A DNA stretch of 64,000 bases from Ignavibacteriales bacterium (lineage in GTDB: Bacteria; Bacteroidota; Ignavibacteria; Ignavibacteriales; Ignavibacteriaceae). Shown here piece by piece: positions 28,709-37,880 of this stretch (the stretch's first letter is position 1; the number at the start of each line of letters is the position of its first letter). Location: positions 682,001 through 746,000 of the forward strand of contig JADJNX010000001.1 in NCBI GenBank assembly GCA_016714125.1. Reading direction: 5' to 3'. Below the pieces are notes generated by a model, which did not search any database, had not been told where the DNA came from, and saw only the letters and a program-made list of their open reading frames with translations. The position numbers and the translations under genes are program-made.

Positions 28709-29425
28709 ATGAAAGTATTATTTGTAAAGATATTCCTTCTTGTATTACTGATACTTCAGATTTCAGTAGATGCACAAGATAAAAAGCCTGACATCCCCAA
28801 CCTGATAAAGGTAAGGATTCCACCAACCGATCTTCCTCCGGGGACCACCCAACAACAATCCGGCGATACTTCATTTTTCCCTTCTGATCCAAGAAATATG
28901 TGGCAATATTGGGAAATTACACCTGATTTTCAAACGACTCCTTATGTGAGAATCAATGAAGTACTCTCCGATACAATAATTGGGGGGCGATTGTACCAAA
29001 ATTATAGAATGTGCCGATTGATCAGGTATGATCCGGTTGAACGAAAATTATTTGGTTGGAGTAGTAATTCTGATCATTTAATCGCGGACTTTTCAATAGA
29101 AACCCGATACATATACGTGGTATGGATTTTCGGTGACGAGGGGAGTTTGAATTACCACAATTATCCTGCCAGCCTGGAAGTGTTAGGAGAGCAACGGGAA
29201 GTTCGAGCCTTTAGATATGAAGCTTACGGCTCAAGTGGTGTCATATCAGATAATGAATATGCCAAAGGAATTGGTGCGTTCTATCTTTTCTATGTCTCTT
29301 GGGGTCATGGGAATGTTGTTATATTCACTTACAGCCTTAGGCAAGCTAAAATATATGATGATACAGGAGTTACGCTATATTATAAACAGACAACCGATAA
29401 TTTTACCTCCCGCCATCTGAAATAA
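28709..29425 (+). CDS. Secreted hypothetical protein
   Basis: Signal peptide MKVLFVKIFLLVLLILQISVDAQ then about 215 residues of beta-rich sequence (MWQYWEITPDF, NEVLSDTIIGGRLYQNYRMC, then DNEYAKGIGAFYLFYVSWG). This pattern, an opening tryptophan-tyrosine segment and a late 'KGIG' motif, resembles secreted proteins of Ignavibacteria that normally end in a T9SS domain. I chose ATG 28709 over GTG 28673 because it gives a clean signal peptide. No C-terminal sorting domain is present before the stop; a degenerate one lies downstream at 29745-30059, so the gene may be truncated by further breaks. Confidence 0.6.
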   Translation: MKVLFVKIFLLVLLILQISVDAQDKKPDIPNLIKVRIPPTDLPPGTTQQQSGDTSFFPSDPRNMWQYWEITPDFQTTPYVRINEVLSDTIIGGRLYQNYRMCRLIRYDPVERKLFGWSSNSDHLIADFSIETRYIYVVWIFGDEGSLNYHNYPASLEVLGEQREVRAFRYEAYGSSGVISDNEYAKGIGAFYLFYVSWGHGNVVIFTYSLRQAKIYDDTGVTLYYKQTTDNFTSRHLK

Positions 29426-29481
29426 ATACAATGGTTCTCAGAAAATAAGTCAAAATCGGGCATCCATATAACAAAAAATAT

Positions 29482-30059
29482 ACTTTAAATCAAATGCCCA
29501 AATATTACAATTTCATAGATTCGGCCATTATTGAGGGATATTATTCAAATGGCGTTAATCTAATCCCTGCTCCCACAAAAACTTGCGTTCGAACCCCTTG
29601 TTGACTCATCAATGATCGATTATCATAAAATGATTCCATGCGTCAGGATACAAATTAATTACCGGTTTATCGCAATCGATAAAAGTATTCTTCCACAATT
29701 AGACACACTGCCAAAGACCGGTTATTTTCTCTAAATTATTCCTGGTGGGTATTGAAGACATTCCTGAAATTGAGATCGGTTATGAACTTGATCAAAACTA
29801 TCCTAATCCATTCTCCATAGGAGGAGGTTCTAAAGATGGTTCAACCGTTATCGATTTTAAACTCAGACAGGCAGGTTATGTTATAGGGGTGGTTTACGAT
29901 CTCCTTGGAAGTGAAGTGGCAACACTTATTGATGGAGAAATGTCCAAAGGGACACACTCTGTCAAGTTTGACGGATATGGACTCTCACCCGGTGTTTACA
30001 TCTTCCGCATAACCTCTATGGGGCAGACAAAAGCAATAAAAATGGTGTTGGGGAAGTAA
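29482..30059 (+). pseudogene. Broken gene ending in a T9SS C-terminal domain
   Basis: The last 104 residues (29745-30059) are a clear T9SS sorting domain: ELDQNYPNPFSIGGGS, VVYDLLGSEVATLIDGEM, GLSPGVYIFRIT and a terminal KAIKMVLGK. Upstream, coding-like peptides occur in shifting frames: MPKYYNFIDSAIIEGYYSNG, then LAFEPLVDSSMIDYHKMIPC and RFIAIDKSILPQLDTLPKTG. At least three frame changes are needed to connect them, and none joins convincingly to the 28709 gene. Either an error-dense end of that gene or a decayed separate gene. Confidence 0.5.
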
Positions 30060-30105
30060 AACTTCAGAACCTCGGAAGTTCCGAAGCTCTGAAGTTCTGT
30101 ATCTC
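30060..30105. repeat. Degenerate octamer tandem repeat, locus B
   Basis: Fills the whole gap between two converging T9SS gene ends. On the minus strand the units read AGAACTTC, AGAGCTTC, GGAACTTC, CGAGGTTC. Same period and composition as the loci at 21651, 32252 and 35732. Confidence 0.65.
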
Positions 30106-32188
30106 CTATTTCAAAAGTATCATTTTCGAATATTCCCTCTTCCCGCCAAATTCCAACACATATAAATAGACACCGCTTTGGAGGCCATTTCCATCAAACC
30201 GGAAACTGTTTTTACCGGCCATCGTCTGAATTATCTCAGAACGGAGTTGTCGCCCTGTTATGTCGTAAACGATTAGTCGCGCTTCACCTGCAATCGGGGT
30301 GCGGAACTCAATGTTCGTTGTGGGATTGAAGGGATTAGGGTAGTTCTGCACGAGGGTAAAATCCCGGAGTGCCCGCTTCCCCCCAATTGAGGTGAACGCG
30401 GAGTCTGTTAATTTGATGATGATATCATCGGAGGCAAACAGGTATGCAGTCCCGTTGTCAGCCATTCTCATCATACCGCCGGTAATCTGGAGCGGAAGTA
30501 CTTTTGTGGTCCAATCCTTTCCGTTCCGGGTTACTCCGATCATTAGCGGATGGATGTTCGTTTGGCCATGGATCATGGATGCAAAACCGTTTAGATTGTC
30601 AATGTGATCCATCGCGAGGATTCTCGGCACATATGAAGTACTTCCCGTCCAGGTCTCACCCTGATTCGTGGTGTAGAGGTCAGAAGAGGAAGTGAAACAG
30701 ACCCCTTCATTCGGCGAATAGAAGTGGAATCCCTTTGAATAGCCTGAAGCCTCATAATATTTGTGGACCCAGGTAAGGCCACCATCCGAGGTTTTATAAA
30801 TTGAGACACCGGAGGATCCGTAAATGAAGCCGACATCATTGTTGATGAAGTAAAGACCCTCGAGGTTTGAGGTGGCGGTTATCGCGTTTCTTGTCCATGT
30901 TGTACCCCCATCCGTGGTTTTAAGGATGAACTTGTTGCTACCCAACACATATCCATACTGATCATCCACAAAGAAAAATTTCAGGAGATTATCATTAGAG
31001 TTAAGAGGTGCCGCAACATCGAACCAGCTTTCGCCATAGTCTGTGGAACCCATTATCTTGTTCCTAGCGTGAAGAAATCCTTTGGCTCCCCCTTCAATGA
31101 ATGTCATATCACCGATGCTGTAGTATGAGTGATGCCATGGAATCTCCCGCCATGTTTTGGCTCCGTCCGTTGTTTTTCGGATGAATTGCGTCCCCTTCTT
31201 CACCGGCAAGAAAACCTGTGTCCCGCGAGGTAAAAAAGGCTGCTCTGAAGACATTATCCTTCCTTTTGGATACCTTCATCCACGAACCACCCTTGTCAGT
31301 TGACCGGAATATTTCTCCCGAAAGCCCGGCGGTAATTATGTTGTTTTCTCCGCAGCTCACCGCTTTAAAATATCCCAGGCCCGCAAGTTCAGTCCAGTCT
31401 GCTCCGCTGTTCCAACTCATTAGATTCAATGAACCGGCAACGAACACATGTGAATCATCGAGGAACTCAACATCAAAGAAATCTTTATAGTTGAACGCCA
31501 GGAAAACCCATGATACCCCCATGTCGGTTGACCTTGCAGCAAAACCCTTCCCTACACAGATCAGCACACCTTGGGAATTCATGTCAAAATCCACTATCGG
31601 ATAGCCCGGCATACTGTAGATGGTGTCCCAGGTTACACCATTGTTTGTGCTTCGGTACAACTTCCCGACAAACCCTGTCGCTGAAGTGGCGCAGAATAGG
31701 GAATTTCCCAGCTCTTTGGTCCCACAGATATAATTGTTGAAATGCTTGGGTGTCCAATTCACTCCTCCGTCAGTGGTTACATACAAGCGGTAGTCAGACC
31801 CCATGTACCCGTTGTTGGCATCCTTGAAGTAGATCGAGGTTATCAGTCTCTCCTGTGGCAGGGAGTAGAACAATTCCCACGATTCACCCCCGTTCGTCGA
31901 TTTGTAGAGCTTGCATGAAGCATCAAACAACCACCCCTCGTTATCGTTCAGGAAGTAGAGCCCTTTCAAGTCGTTCGTTGTGTTAATTACACAATTTTGC
32001 CATACTGTTCCTCCATCGGAGGTTTTCATGCACAGACCTGAGTTACCGACTATCAGGACTGTTGAATCGTTGAATGTCCAGACATCATAAATGTCGGCAT
32101 AAGTAGGGTAAGGGCTAATCAGCTCCCACTGTAACTGGGCAAATACCGTTAATGTGAAAAAATGAACAATCAATAAAAACTTTTTCAT
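30106..32188 (-). CDS. Secreted Asp-box propeller protein with T9SS domain (one frameshift)
   Basis: Signal peptide MKKFLLIVHFFTLTVFAQLQ, then a chain of Asp-box (BNR/YCF48-like) blades, for example KTSDGGTVW, KSTNGGESW, VTTDGGVNW, RSTDKGGSW, KTTDGGTTW, KTSDGGLTW. A T9SS C-terminal domain follows (VQNYPNPFNPTTNIEF, VYDITGRQLRSEIIQ, KREYSKMILLK). The two parts (31109-32188 and 30106-31254) join near 31195 by removing one G from a GGGG run (EEGTQFIRKTTDG), the one break here that needs a deletion rather than an addition. About 690 residues. Exported across the outer membrane by T9SS; a sialidase role is not supported since the catalytic residues are not seen. Confidence 0.82.
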
Positions 32189-32251
32189 GACTATTGCCTT
32201 AAAATAAAGTTTAAAAAATGTTACGTGTTGTTAATCTGGATAATTGGTACT

Positions 32252-32298
32252 AAATTTCCGAGGTTCCGAATCTCATAATCTCTGAATCTCCAAGGTCC
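32252..32298. repeat. Degenerate octamer tandem repeat, locus C
   Basis: Directly downstream of a T9SS gene stop. On the minus strand: GAGGACCT, TGGAGATT, CAGAGATT, ATGAGATT, CGGAACCT, CGGAAATT, six consecutive 8-base units. Confidence 0.7.
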
Positions 32299-35200
32299 TC
32301 ATTTCAAAAGTATCATCTTCGAATATTCCCTCTTTCCGCCAAATTCCAACACATATAAATAGACGCCACTATGGAGGCCATTTCCATCAAACCGGAAACT
32401 GTTTTTACCTCTTGTTGCTGTTATGACCTCTGAGTGTACCACGCTACCGGTTACATCATATATAGTAAGTCCGGCACTACCCTCTTCCGGGGTATTAAAT
32501 TCAATTATAGTTGACGAGTTAAACGGGTTTGGATAATTTTGTGCCAGACTAAATTCAGATAGAACCGTACCATCCTTCACTCCGGTGGCATTTCCATTAT
32601 AGAGCGGCATATAGAACAACTTACCATTTTGGGCAGGCAATAATATTTTGTTATCCGACAGGTTTACGCCAAGAGGTGAATAACCATAAGGAAGTCTGCT
32701 ATAACGCCATTTGTCAGTTGGCGAAAGTGAAGTATAGATACCGCCAAGTTTATCTATAAGCACACTAATCCCGCCCATTGTAATCATATCCATGATTGGG
32801 GCTCGTGTTTCAAAAGATTCAAAAGTCCAGGTTTCACCCATATCGGTGGATACTCGTCTCTCACCTTTTTGATTTAGAACAATCAGGGTACTGTCGGAAA
32901 CGAAACCAACCTTTTGTAAAGTCTCGGCCTGACCAATGGTATTGTAATGAAATGTAACTCCTCCATCTGTTGAGATAATTACACATCCCAACTCACCAAC
33001 TGCCGCAACTCCCGTTTCACCCCAATTGTCAATGGATAAAATGGCTCCGGTATAGGGAGAGAAATAGATATTTGTCCAGGTAAATCTATAATTTGAATTA
33101 AATATACCTCTGTTAATAGTACCATAATCTCCTGCCGCATAATAACGAATTGGCGGGGAAGCGGTGATTGCATAAAACATCGTACCACCACCCAGTGGGT
33201 CAAAGATAGGAATCCATGTATATCCTCTGTTATATGACAGGAAAAAACTGTTTCCCCACGTGTAAGCAACAATAAAATTGTTGTTTGGGTTACGCCAAAA
33301 TCTATACGTCGGAAATTGTGTCTGTCGATTAATCATTGTCCAATTATCCGGAGGAGTGTCAGTTCTGGCTATTTTCCCCAAACTGTCGCCAACGATTAGA
33401 CTACCATCGGAGAGGATAGCCGCGGCGGAGATACTGTTTGTTATGGGTGTCTGCCATGCCTGTGCCTCGTTGATAAACACGGATGATCTAAAACTGTACC
33501 AGGAGTTAAAGTTATTCCATCCGTACATATTTCTTGCCCTCACACGCCAAAAATAAATTGTTGAATCGGCCTGGAGATTAACAGTATGTGATGTTGAAGA
33601 TATACCGGTGATGTTTTCCACAATATTTGAGGTGTCTCCTTCTGCCAGCTGAAGGTGGTATTCTATGATCGGTGTAACTGTCCAGGGTTCCTCCCATTTA
33701 AAGGTAGTATTTCGCACTTCATAAGGCGAACCGTTAAAAGGATATATTCTTAAAATATTTGGAGGGCTTAGTAAACCATCCTGGGGTGAGAACTTAAATA
33801 TCCTGCCATTTGCACAAAGCAAGTATGCGGTATTTTCATCTGCAGGAACCGGAAATTTACTCACAATTCCGGGACCCATATTTATCCTGACAAAAATTGA
33901 ATTGTTGCCAAAATTATAAAAAAAGTCTCCTTTGTCATACATAACCGCGATGAGTCCTCCCGGTTTATGGCTGATTTCCACCAGACTGCCATCCTGATTA
34001 ACTTTTCCACCACTTGAGTCATTATACCAGGTTGTGAATCCTCCTGACTGTGTATTATAAAGACCAAGTGATGAGGGATCAAAACTTAACATCATATCCC
34101 TAAAATCGCGGATGTTCCATGAGTTGCCTCCATCGGTCGTAAAAAATGCTTTACTCTGGAAATATCCATACCGGTATAAGGCTGATCCGTTTAAACCGTC
34201 ATAAAATTCGAGATTGGTGAAGTAGCCACCCGATAAACCGGTAACTACGGGAGTGATTTGTTGCCATGCCGGAGTTGTCATGAAAAAGGAGTCCGAGGTG
34301 CAGAAAAATATTGTATCTCTTCCCTTAAATGCCACACCTTTTATCATTTTTTGCATGGGGGAAATGATAGACTGCCAGGAATTTCCACCATCACTTGTTT
34401 CTAGAATCAGATCGGCAGAACAGAGTGCAACAAACTCTGATTCACTTCTCTGAACAAACTTTTGCACAACCCCGGTAACTGCAGGAGGAGTTGTTTCATT
34501 CCAGGAATAACCCCCGTCTGTGGTTTTTAAAATTTTACCATTGGCGAGTCCTGCAAATCCTTTGACACCGTTAACAAAAAAGAGACTGGATGCTTCTTCA
34601 TTCCCGGGCATTTCCAACTGTTCCACCTTTATATCGCGGTGTCCCCACTTGTGATAAGTCATTATTGCATCTGACTTGTTATTACCAACGTCACTCATTA
34701 CAAGTTTGTCCCGGGTAGTTGGAATGATAGAGCCAAATGTCATGGAATTATTTCCAAGCATAATCACTGTTACTGCCGATGTGTCTGCAAAAGAGAATTT
34801 TTTAAGATGTCGGGTACTTAAACCGATACTTTCAAGACTCCATATCTCATTATCACTCACATAGGCAAACTTTACATAAAGGTCGGTTCCACCGGGTTGA
34901 AAGGACTTCTGTATTTCTCCGGTCATGGAAAGAAGATAAACACGGTTGGAGTTGCCGATAAGATAAAATCCATTGTCACTTTTGCCAAATGTCCTGAAAT
35001 TTTCTAGGGGAAAAGGAACTGACACTTTTACCCATGAGAAGCCGTTATTTGTTGAGTAAAGTATTCCCCGTATGGCGGAAGATTGCTCAATGGCAAAAAG
35101 ATATCCCTTGTCGTAGAATGGTGCCGTTTTTACCGGGCCATAAGCCCAGGTGTCAGATATCCATGTTACACCGAGATCAGTGGAGACATTAATCCCCCCA

Positions 35201-35637
35201 TCGGGAGGAAAGTTAACAGCATGTTTATGATTAAAAAATGTGCCGTATCCAAATTTTTCACCCGACCAAAGCGTGTTTGCCAGCGTCCATGTTTCACCGG
35301 CATTAAAACTGTGATAGACATACTGGCTGTCTCTTATTGCTACAAGTGAATCCCTTCCGATGGAATACATCGACATAATCCTGTCGAGTTGAGCCGTGGT
35401 TTTCCCATCTTTCCAGGTTTCTCCACCATCACTTGTCAGACTATAGTGGGGGTTATACCTCCAATAAGCGATACCGTTTAATGAATCGGAGAAATGTATA
35501 TTTGATGCCCCTTTTCCTGCATAAAAACTCACTCCCCATGGTACTACCACCTCGGTACCCGAAGGCGGTGTTGATTGTGCGCTTACCTGAATAAAAAAGG
35601 TAAGGGAATAACAAAGAATAAGTGTCAGATATTTCAT
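32299..35637 (-). CDS. Large secreted Asp-box propeller/FnIII protein with T9SS domain
   Basis: 1112 residues from ATG 35637 (signal peptide MKYLTLILCYSLTFFIQVSAQ); an in-frame upstream codon at 35706 would bury the signal peptide. Many Asp-box-like blades (SLTSDGGETWKDG, KTTDGGYSWNET, ETSDGGNSWQS, STDMGETWTFE). A fibronectin III-like segment in the middle (LRIYPFNGSPYEVRNTTFKW, then STIYFWRVRARNMYGWNNFN). The C-terminal T9SS domain is LAQNYPNPFNSSTIIEF to GKREYSKMILLK. It is unbroken over 3.3 kb. Closely similar along its length, except the last 70 residues, to the product of 37881-41209. Probably surface-attached or released; ligand unknown. Confidence 0.85.
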   Translation of the reverse strand: MKYLTLILCYSLTFFIQVSAQSTPPSGTEVVVPWGVSFYAGKGASNIHFSDSLNGIAYWRYNPHYSLTSDGGETWKDGKTTAQLDRIMSMYSIGRDSLVAIRDSQYVYHSFNAGETWTLANTLWSGEKFGYGTFFNHKHAVNFPPDGGINVSTDLGVTWISDTWAYGPVKTAPFYDKGYLFAIEQSSAIRGILYSTNNGFSWVKVSVPFPLENFRTFGKSDNGFYLIGNSNRVYLLSMTGEIQKSFQPGGTDLYVKFAYVSDNEIWSLESIGLSTRHLKKFSFADTSAVTVIMLGNNSMTFGSIIPTTRDKLVMSDVGNNKSDAIMTYHKWGHRDIKVEQLEMPGNEEASSLFFVNGVKGFAGLANGKILKTTDGGYSWNETTPPAVTGVVQKFVQRSESEFVALCSADLILETSDGGNSWQSIISPMQKMIKGVAFKGRDTIFFCTSDSFFMTTPAWQQITPVVTGLSGGYFTNLEFYDGLNGSALYRYGYFQSKAFFTTDGGNSWNIRDFRDMMLSFDPSSLGLYNTQSGGFTTWYNDSSGGKVNQDGSLVEISHKPGGLIAVMYDKGDFFYNFGNNSIFVRINMGPGIVSKFPVPADENTAYLLCANGRIFKFSPQDGLLSPPNILRIYPFNGSPYEVRNTTFKWEEPWTVTPIIEYHLQLAEGDTSNIVENITGISSTSHTVNLQADSTIYFWRVRARNMYGWNNFNSWYSFRSSVFINEAQAWQTPITNSISAAAILSDGSLIVGDSLGKIARTDTPPDNWTMINRQTQFPTYRFWRNPNNNFIVAYTWGNSFFLSYNRGYTWIPIFDPLGGGTMFYAITASPPIRYYAAGDYGTINRGIFNSNYRFTWTNIYFSPYTGAILSIDNWGETGVAAVGELGCVIISTDGGVTFHYNTIGQAETLQKVGFVSDSTLIVLNQKGERRVSTDMGETWTFESFETRAPIMDMITMGGISVLIDKLGGIYTSLSPTDKWRYSRLPYGYSPLGVNLSDNKILLPAQNGKLFYMPLYNGNATGVKDGTVLSEFSLAQNYPNPFNSSTIIEFNTPEEGSAGLTIYDVTGSVVHSEVITATRGKNSFRFDGNGLHSGVYLYVLEFGGKREYSKMILLK

Positions 35638-35731
35638 AAAATGCCTGAAAATAGTTAAATGTCTCAAATTTCCACCCCGACTTTTAGTCAATATCAAATC
35701 AACCATCAGTCTTGTTTTTTAATTTACATTA

Positions 35732-35777
35732 TCGATCCGAAACTCTAATGTTCCGAATCTCTGAGGTTACGAAGTTC
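35732..35777. repeat. Degenerate octamer tandem repeat, locus D
   Basis: Directly downstream of the next T9SS gene's stop. On the minus strand: GAGAACTT, CGTAACCT, CAGAGATT, CGGAACAT, TAGAGTTT, CGGATCG. Same 8-base period as loci A-C. Confidence 0.7.
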
Positions 35778-37871
35778 TCATTTCAAAAGTATCATTTTCG
35801 AATATTCCCTCTTCCCGCCAAAGTCCAATACATATAAATAAACACCACTTTGGAGACTTTTTCCATCAAATCGGAAAGTGTTTTTACCTTTTGTTGCTGT
35901 TAAGATTTCTGAATGAACCATTCTACCTGTTACATCATAAACAGTTAAACCTGTAATACCACCTTCCGGGGTATTAAATTCAATGATCGTTGACGAGTTA
36001 AACGGGTTTGGGTAGTTACCTGTCAGAAAGGTTGAAGGGAGAATTTCGTCTTTAGGCTCTCCACCGATGGCAATCAATGAATCGCTCAAATCACCTTTAA
36101 ATATTCCACCCTTTTTCGTTGTAACAATAAATGTATTTGTATCGATGAACTCGACATGACTGAAATGGTATTTGGTGTTGCTTGTTTTTCTGAGCCATGT
36201 GGTTCCGTTATCTCTGGAGAGGAAAAATGCTCCTGAATCACCCGCTGCAATAATATTGGGTCCAAAAGCGGCAACAGATTGGAAAACAACCGATGAATCG
36301 TGAAAAATTGTCTGCCAGGATGCTGCGTTGTCAGCGGTTTGCATAATGCGCCCCGTTTGTGTTACGAGAACGCCCGAAGAATCACCTTTTCTTTCATAAG
36401 ACGATATAAAAGGCGTTACAACGGGTTGAAGAGTCCAGCCGGAACCAGCATTTTTTGTGACATAAAACCGGGTGCTGTCCTTCAAAACCCATCCGTTTTG
36501 AGGAGAGATAAATTTTAATTGAGTCAATCTTGAACCGAATAGGTTTAACTGCTGGGTTGCAGTAGCTGAAACCCGTTTAAACAGCTTGCTGTAAGAGAGA
36601 TTTCGCGGTTTGGAAAGAGAATCGGTTTCAACAAAAAATCCATCATTTATATTAAACGATTGCTCGGAAATAATGACCCCGCTTGTCCTGGTCAGAAGAG
36701 TACTCCATGTGGACCCCGAGTTATTTGTATAGTCGAGTTTCCTCATCCGTACTCTATAACCCTCGGTACTGTTAATAAAATAGCAGGTGTTCACCCATTC
36801 TCCCTCAAAAACTGATTTCCAACTCGCACCCCCATTGGTTGTTCTTGCTATCATACCGGCCGTGCCTGTCGATGGATTCCCACTTACGATCCAATCCAAT
36901 GCTGAGTTAATCACGAGGGATTGAATTGGTTTGTCTCCAAAAGAAATGAAGCTGTTCTGATATGAATTGCCACTGTTGCTTGTTCTAACAATATCAGGTC
37001 CATCACAAGTTGCATAGACCACAGAGCCGGAAGCCCAGACGTTTCTATAAGTTCTCACAGGAAAAGTCATTGTACTGGCCTGAGCCCAAGGGTACACAAA
37101 TACCCTGCCGGAACTTGACATAAATTGGACTCGGTTGCTTATGGTTTTCCATGAGCCAATAATCGTGTAACTTTCGCTGGCAAAAAGAAACGTAAATGTT
37201 TTGCCCTGGTCTGAACTGAGTATGAGAGAACCATTTTCGACTACAAAAACCCAGGTACCATTCAAATCGAAAAAATATTTTAATCCTGTGGTAAAATATG
37301 AGGTGAAGTAAGGTTTCCATGTCATCCCTCCATCCGTGGTATGTGACAAAGCCCCATATTCCATCAAAGCAAACGCCCTGTTATGATCTCGAAAAACCAC
37401 CCTGTTAACCTTTGAAACACCGGTGGTTGAGCTAAACCAACTTAGACCCAGATCATTACTTTTTGCGAAAAAACCATTTTCTCCCGCTACAACAATCATT
37501 GTGGGAGAAAGTGATTCGATGAATCGAAGTCTGGAATTGGGAAATGTCGTCAGGGAGATGTTTGTCCAGTTATTACCCATATCTCTTGAATAACTGACCA
37601 GGCCTCCATCGCCGCACAAAAATGTGATGCCACTTTTTGTTATATGTACATCCGCTATCCCTGTGTTCCCGGGAACAAGTATTTGAGTGAAAGTTTTTCC
37701 ACTGTCAAGTGTCTTATAGAGTTGAAGGTCATTCCCGACAACAAATCCGGTGGAAGGATTTAAGAATTCGATATCAATAAAAGTCTCTACTCCGCTAAAG
37801 GGTATAACCGATTGAAGTTGTGCCCACAATGTTGAAGAAAGAAAAACTACAATAAAAGTAATATATTTCAT
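35778..37871 (-). CDS. Secreted Asp-box propeller protein with T9SS domain
   Basis: 697 residues with signal peptide MKYITFIVVFLSSTLWAQLQ and a series of degenerate Asp-boxes (KTLDSGKTF, SRDMGNNWT, SNDLGLSWF, TTDGGMTWK, SSDQGKTF, RTTNGGASWK, SRDNGTTWL), suggesting one or two propellers. The C-terminal T9SS domain (GNYPNPFNSSTIIEFNTPEG to GKREYSKMILLK) is nearly the same as in the 32299 product although the propeller parts differ. Complete and unbroken. Lies between the two long paralogues. Function beyond secretion is unknown. Confidence 0.85.
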   Translation of the reverse strand: MKYITFIVVFLSSTLWAQLQSVIPFSGVETFIDIEFLNPSTGFVVGNDLQLYKTLDSGKTFTQILVPGNTGIADVHITKSGITFLCGDGGLVSYSRDMGNNWTNISLTTFPNSRLRFIESLSPTMIVVAGENGFFAKSNDLGLSWFSSTTGVSKVNRVVFRDHNRAFALMEYGALSHTTDGGMTWKPYFTSYFTTGLKYFFDLNGTWVFVVENGSLILSSDQGKTFTFLFASESYTIIGSWKTISNRVQFMSSSGRVFVYPWAQASTMTFPVRTYRNVWASGSVVYATCDGPDIVRTSNSGNSYQNSFISFGDKPIQSLVINSALDWIVSGNPSTGTAGMIARTTNGGASWKSVFEGEWVNTCYFINSTEGYRVRMRKLDYTNNSGSTWSTLLTRTSGVIISEQSFNINDGFFVETDSLSKPRNLSYSKLFKRVSATATQQLNLFGSRLTQLKFISPQNGWVLKDSTRFYVTKNAGSGWTLQPVVTPFISSYERKGDSSGVLVTQTGRIMQTADNAASWQTIFHDSSVVFQSVAAFGPNIIAAGDSGAFFLSRDNGTTWLRKTSNTKYHFSHVEFIDTNTFIVTTKKGGIFKGDLSDSLIAIGGEPKDEILPSTFLTGNYPNPFNSSTIIEFNTPEGGITGLTVYDVTGRMVHSEILTATKGKNTFRFDGKSLQSGVYLYVLDFGGKREYSKMILLK

Positions 37872-37880
37872 TTTCTCCCC

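Noticed and set aside
29575..29605. tRNA-like GTTCGAACC string
   Set aside because: No acceptor or anticodon stem can be folded around it; it lies in the degraded coding-like stretch.
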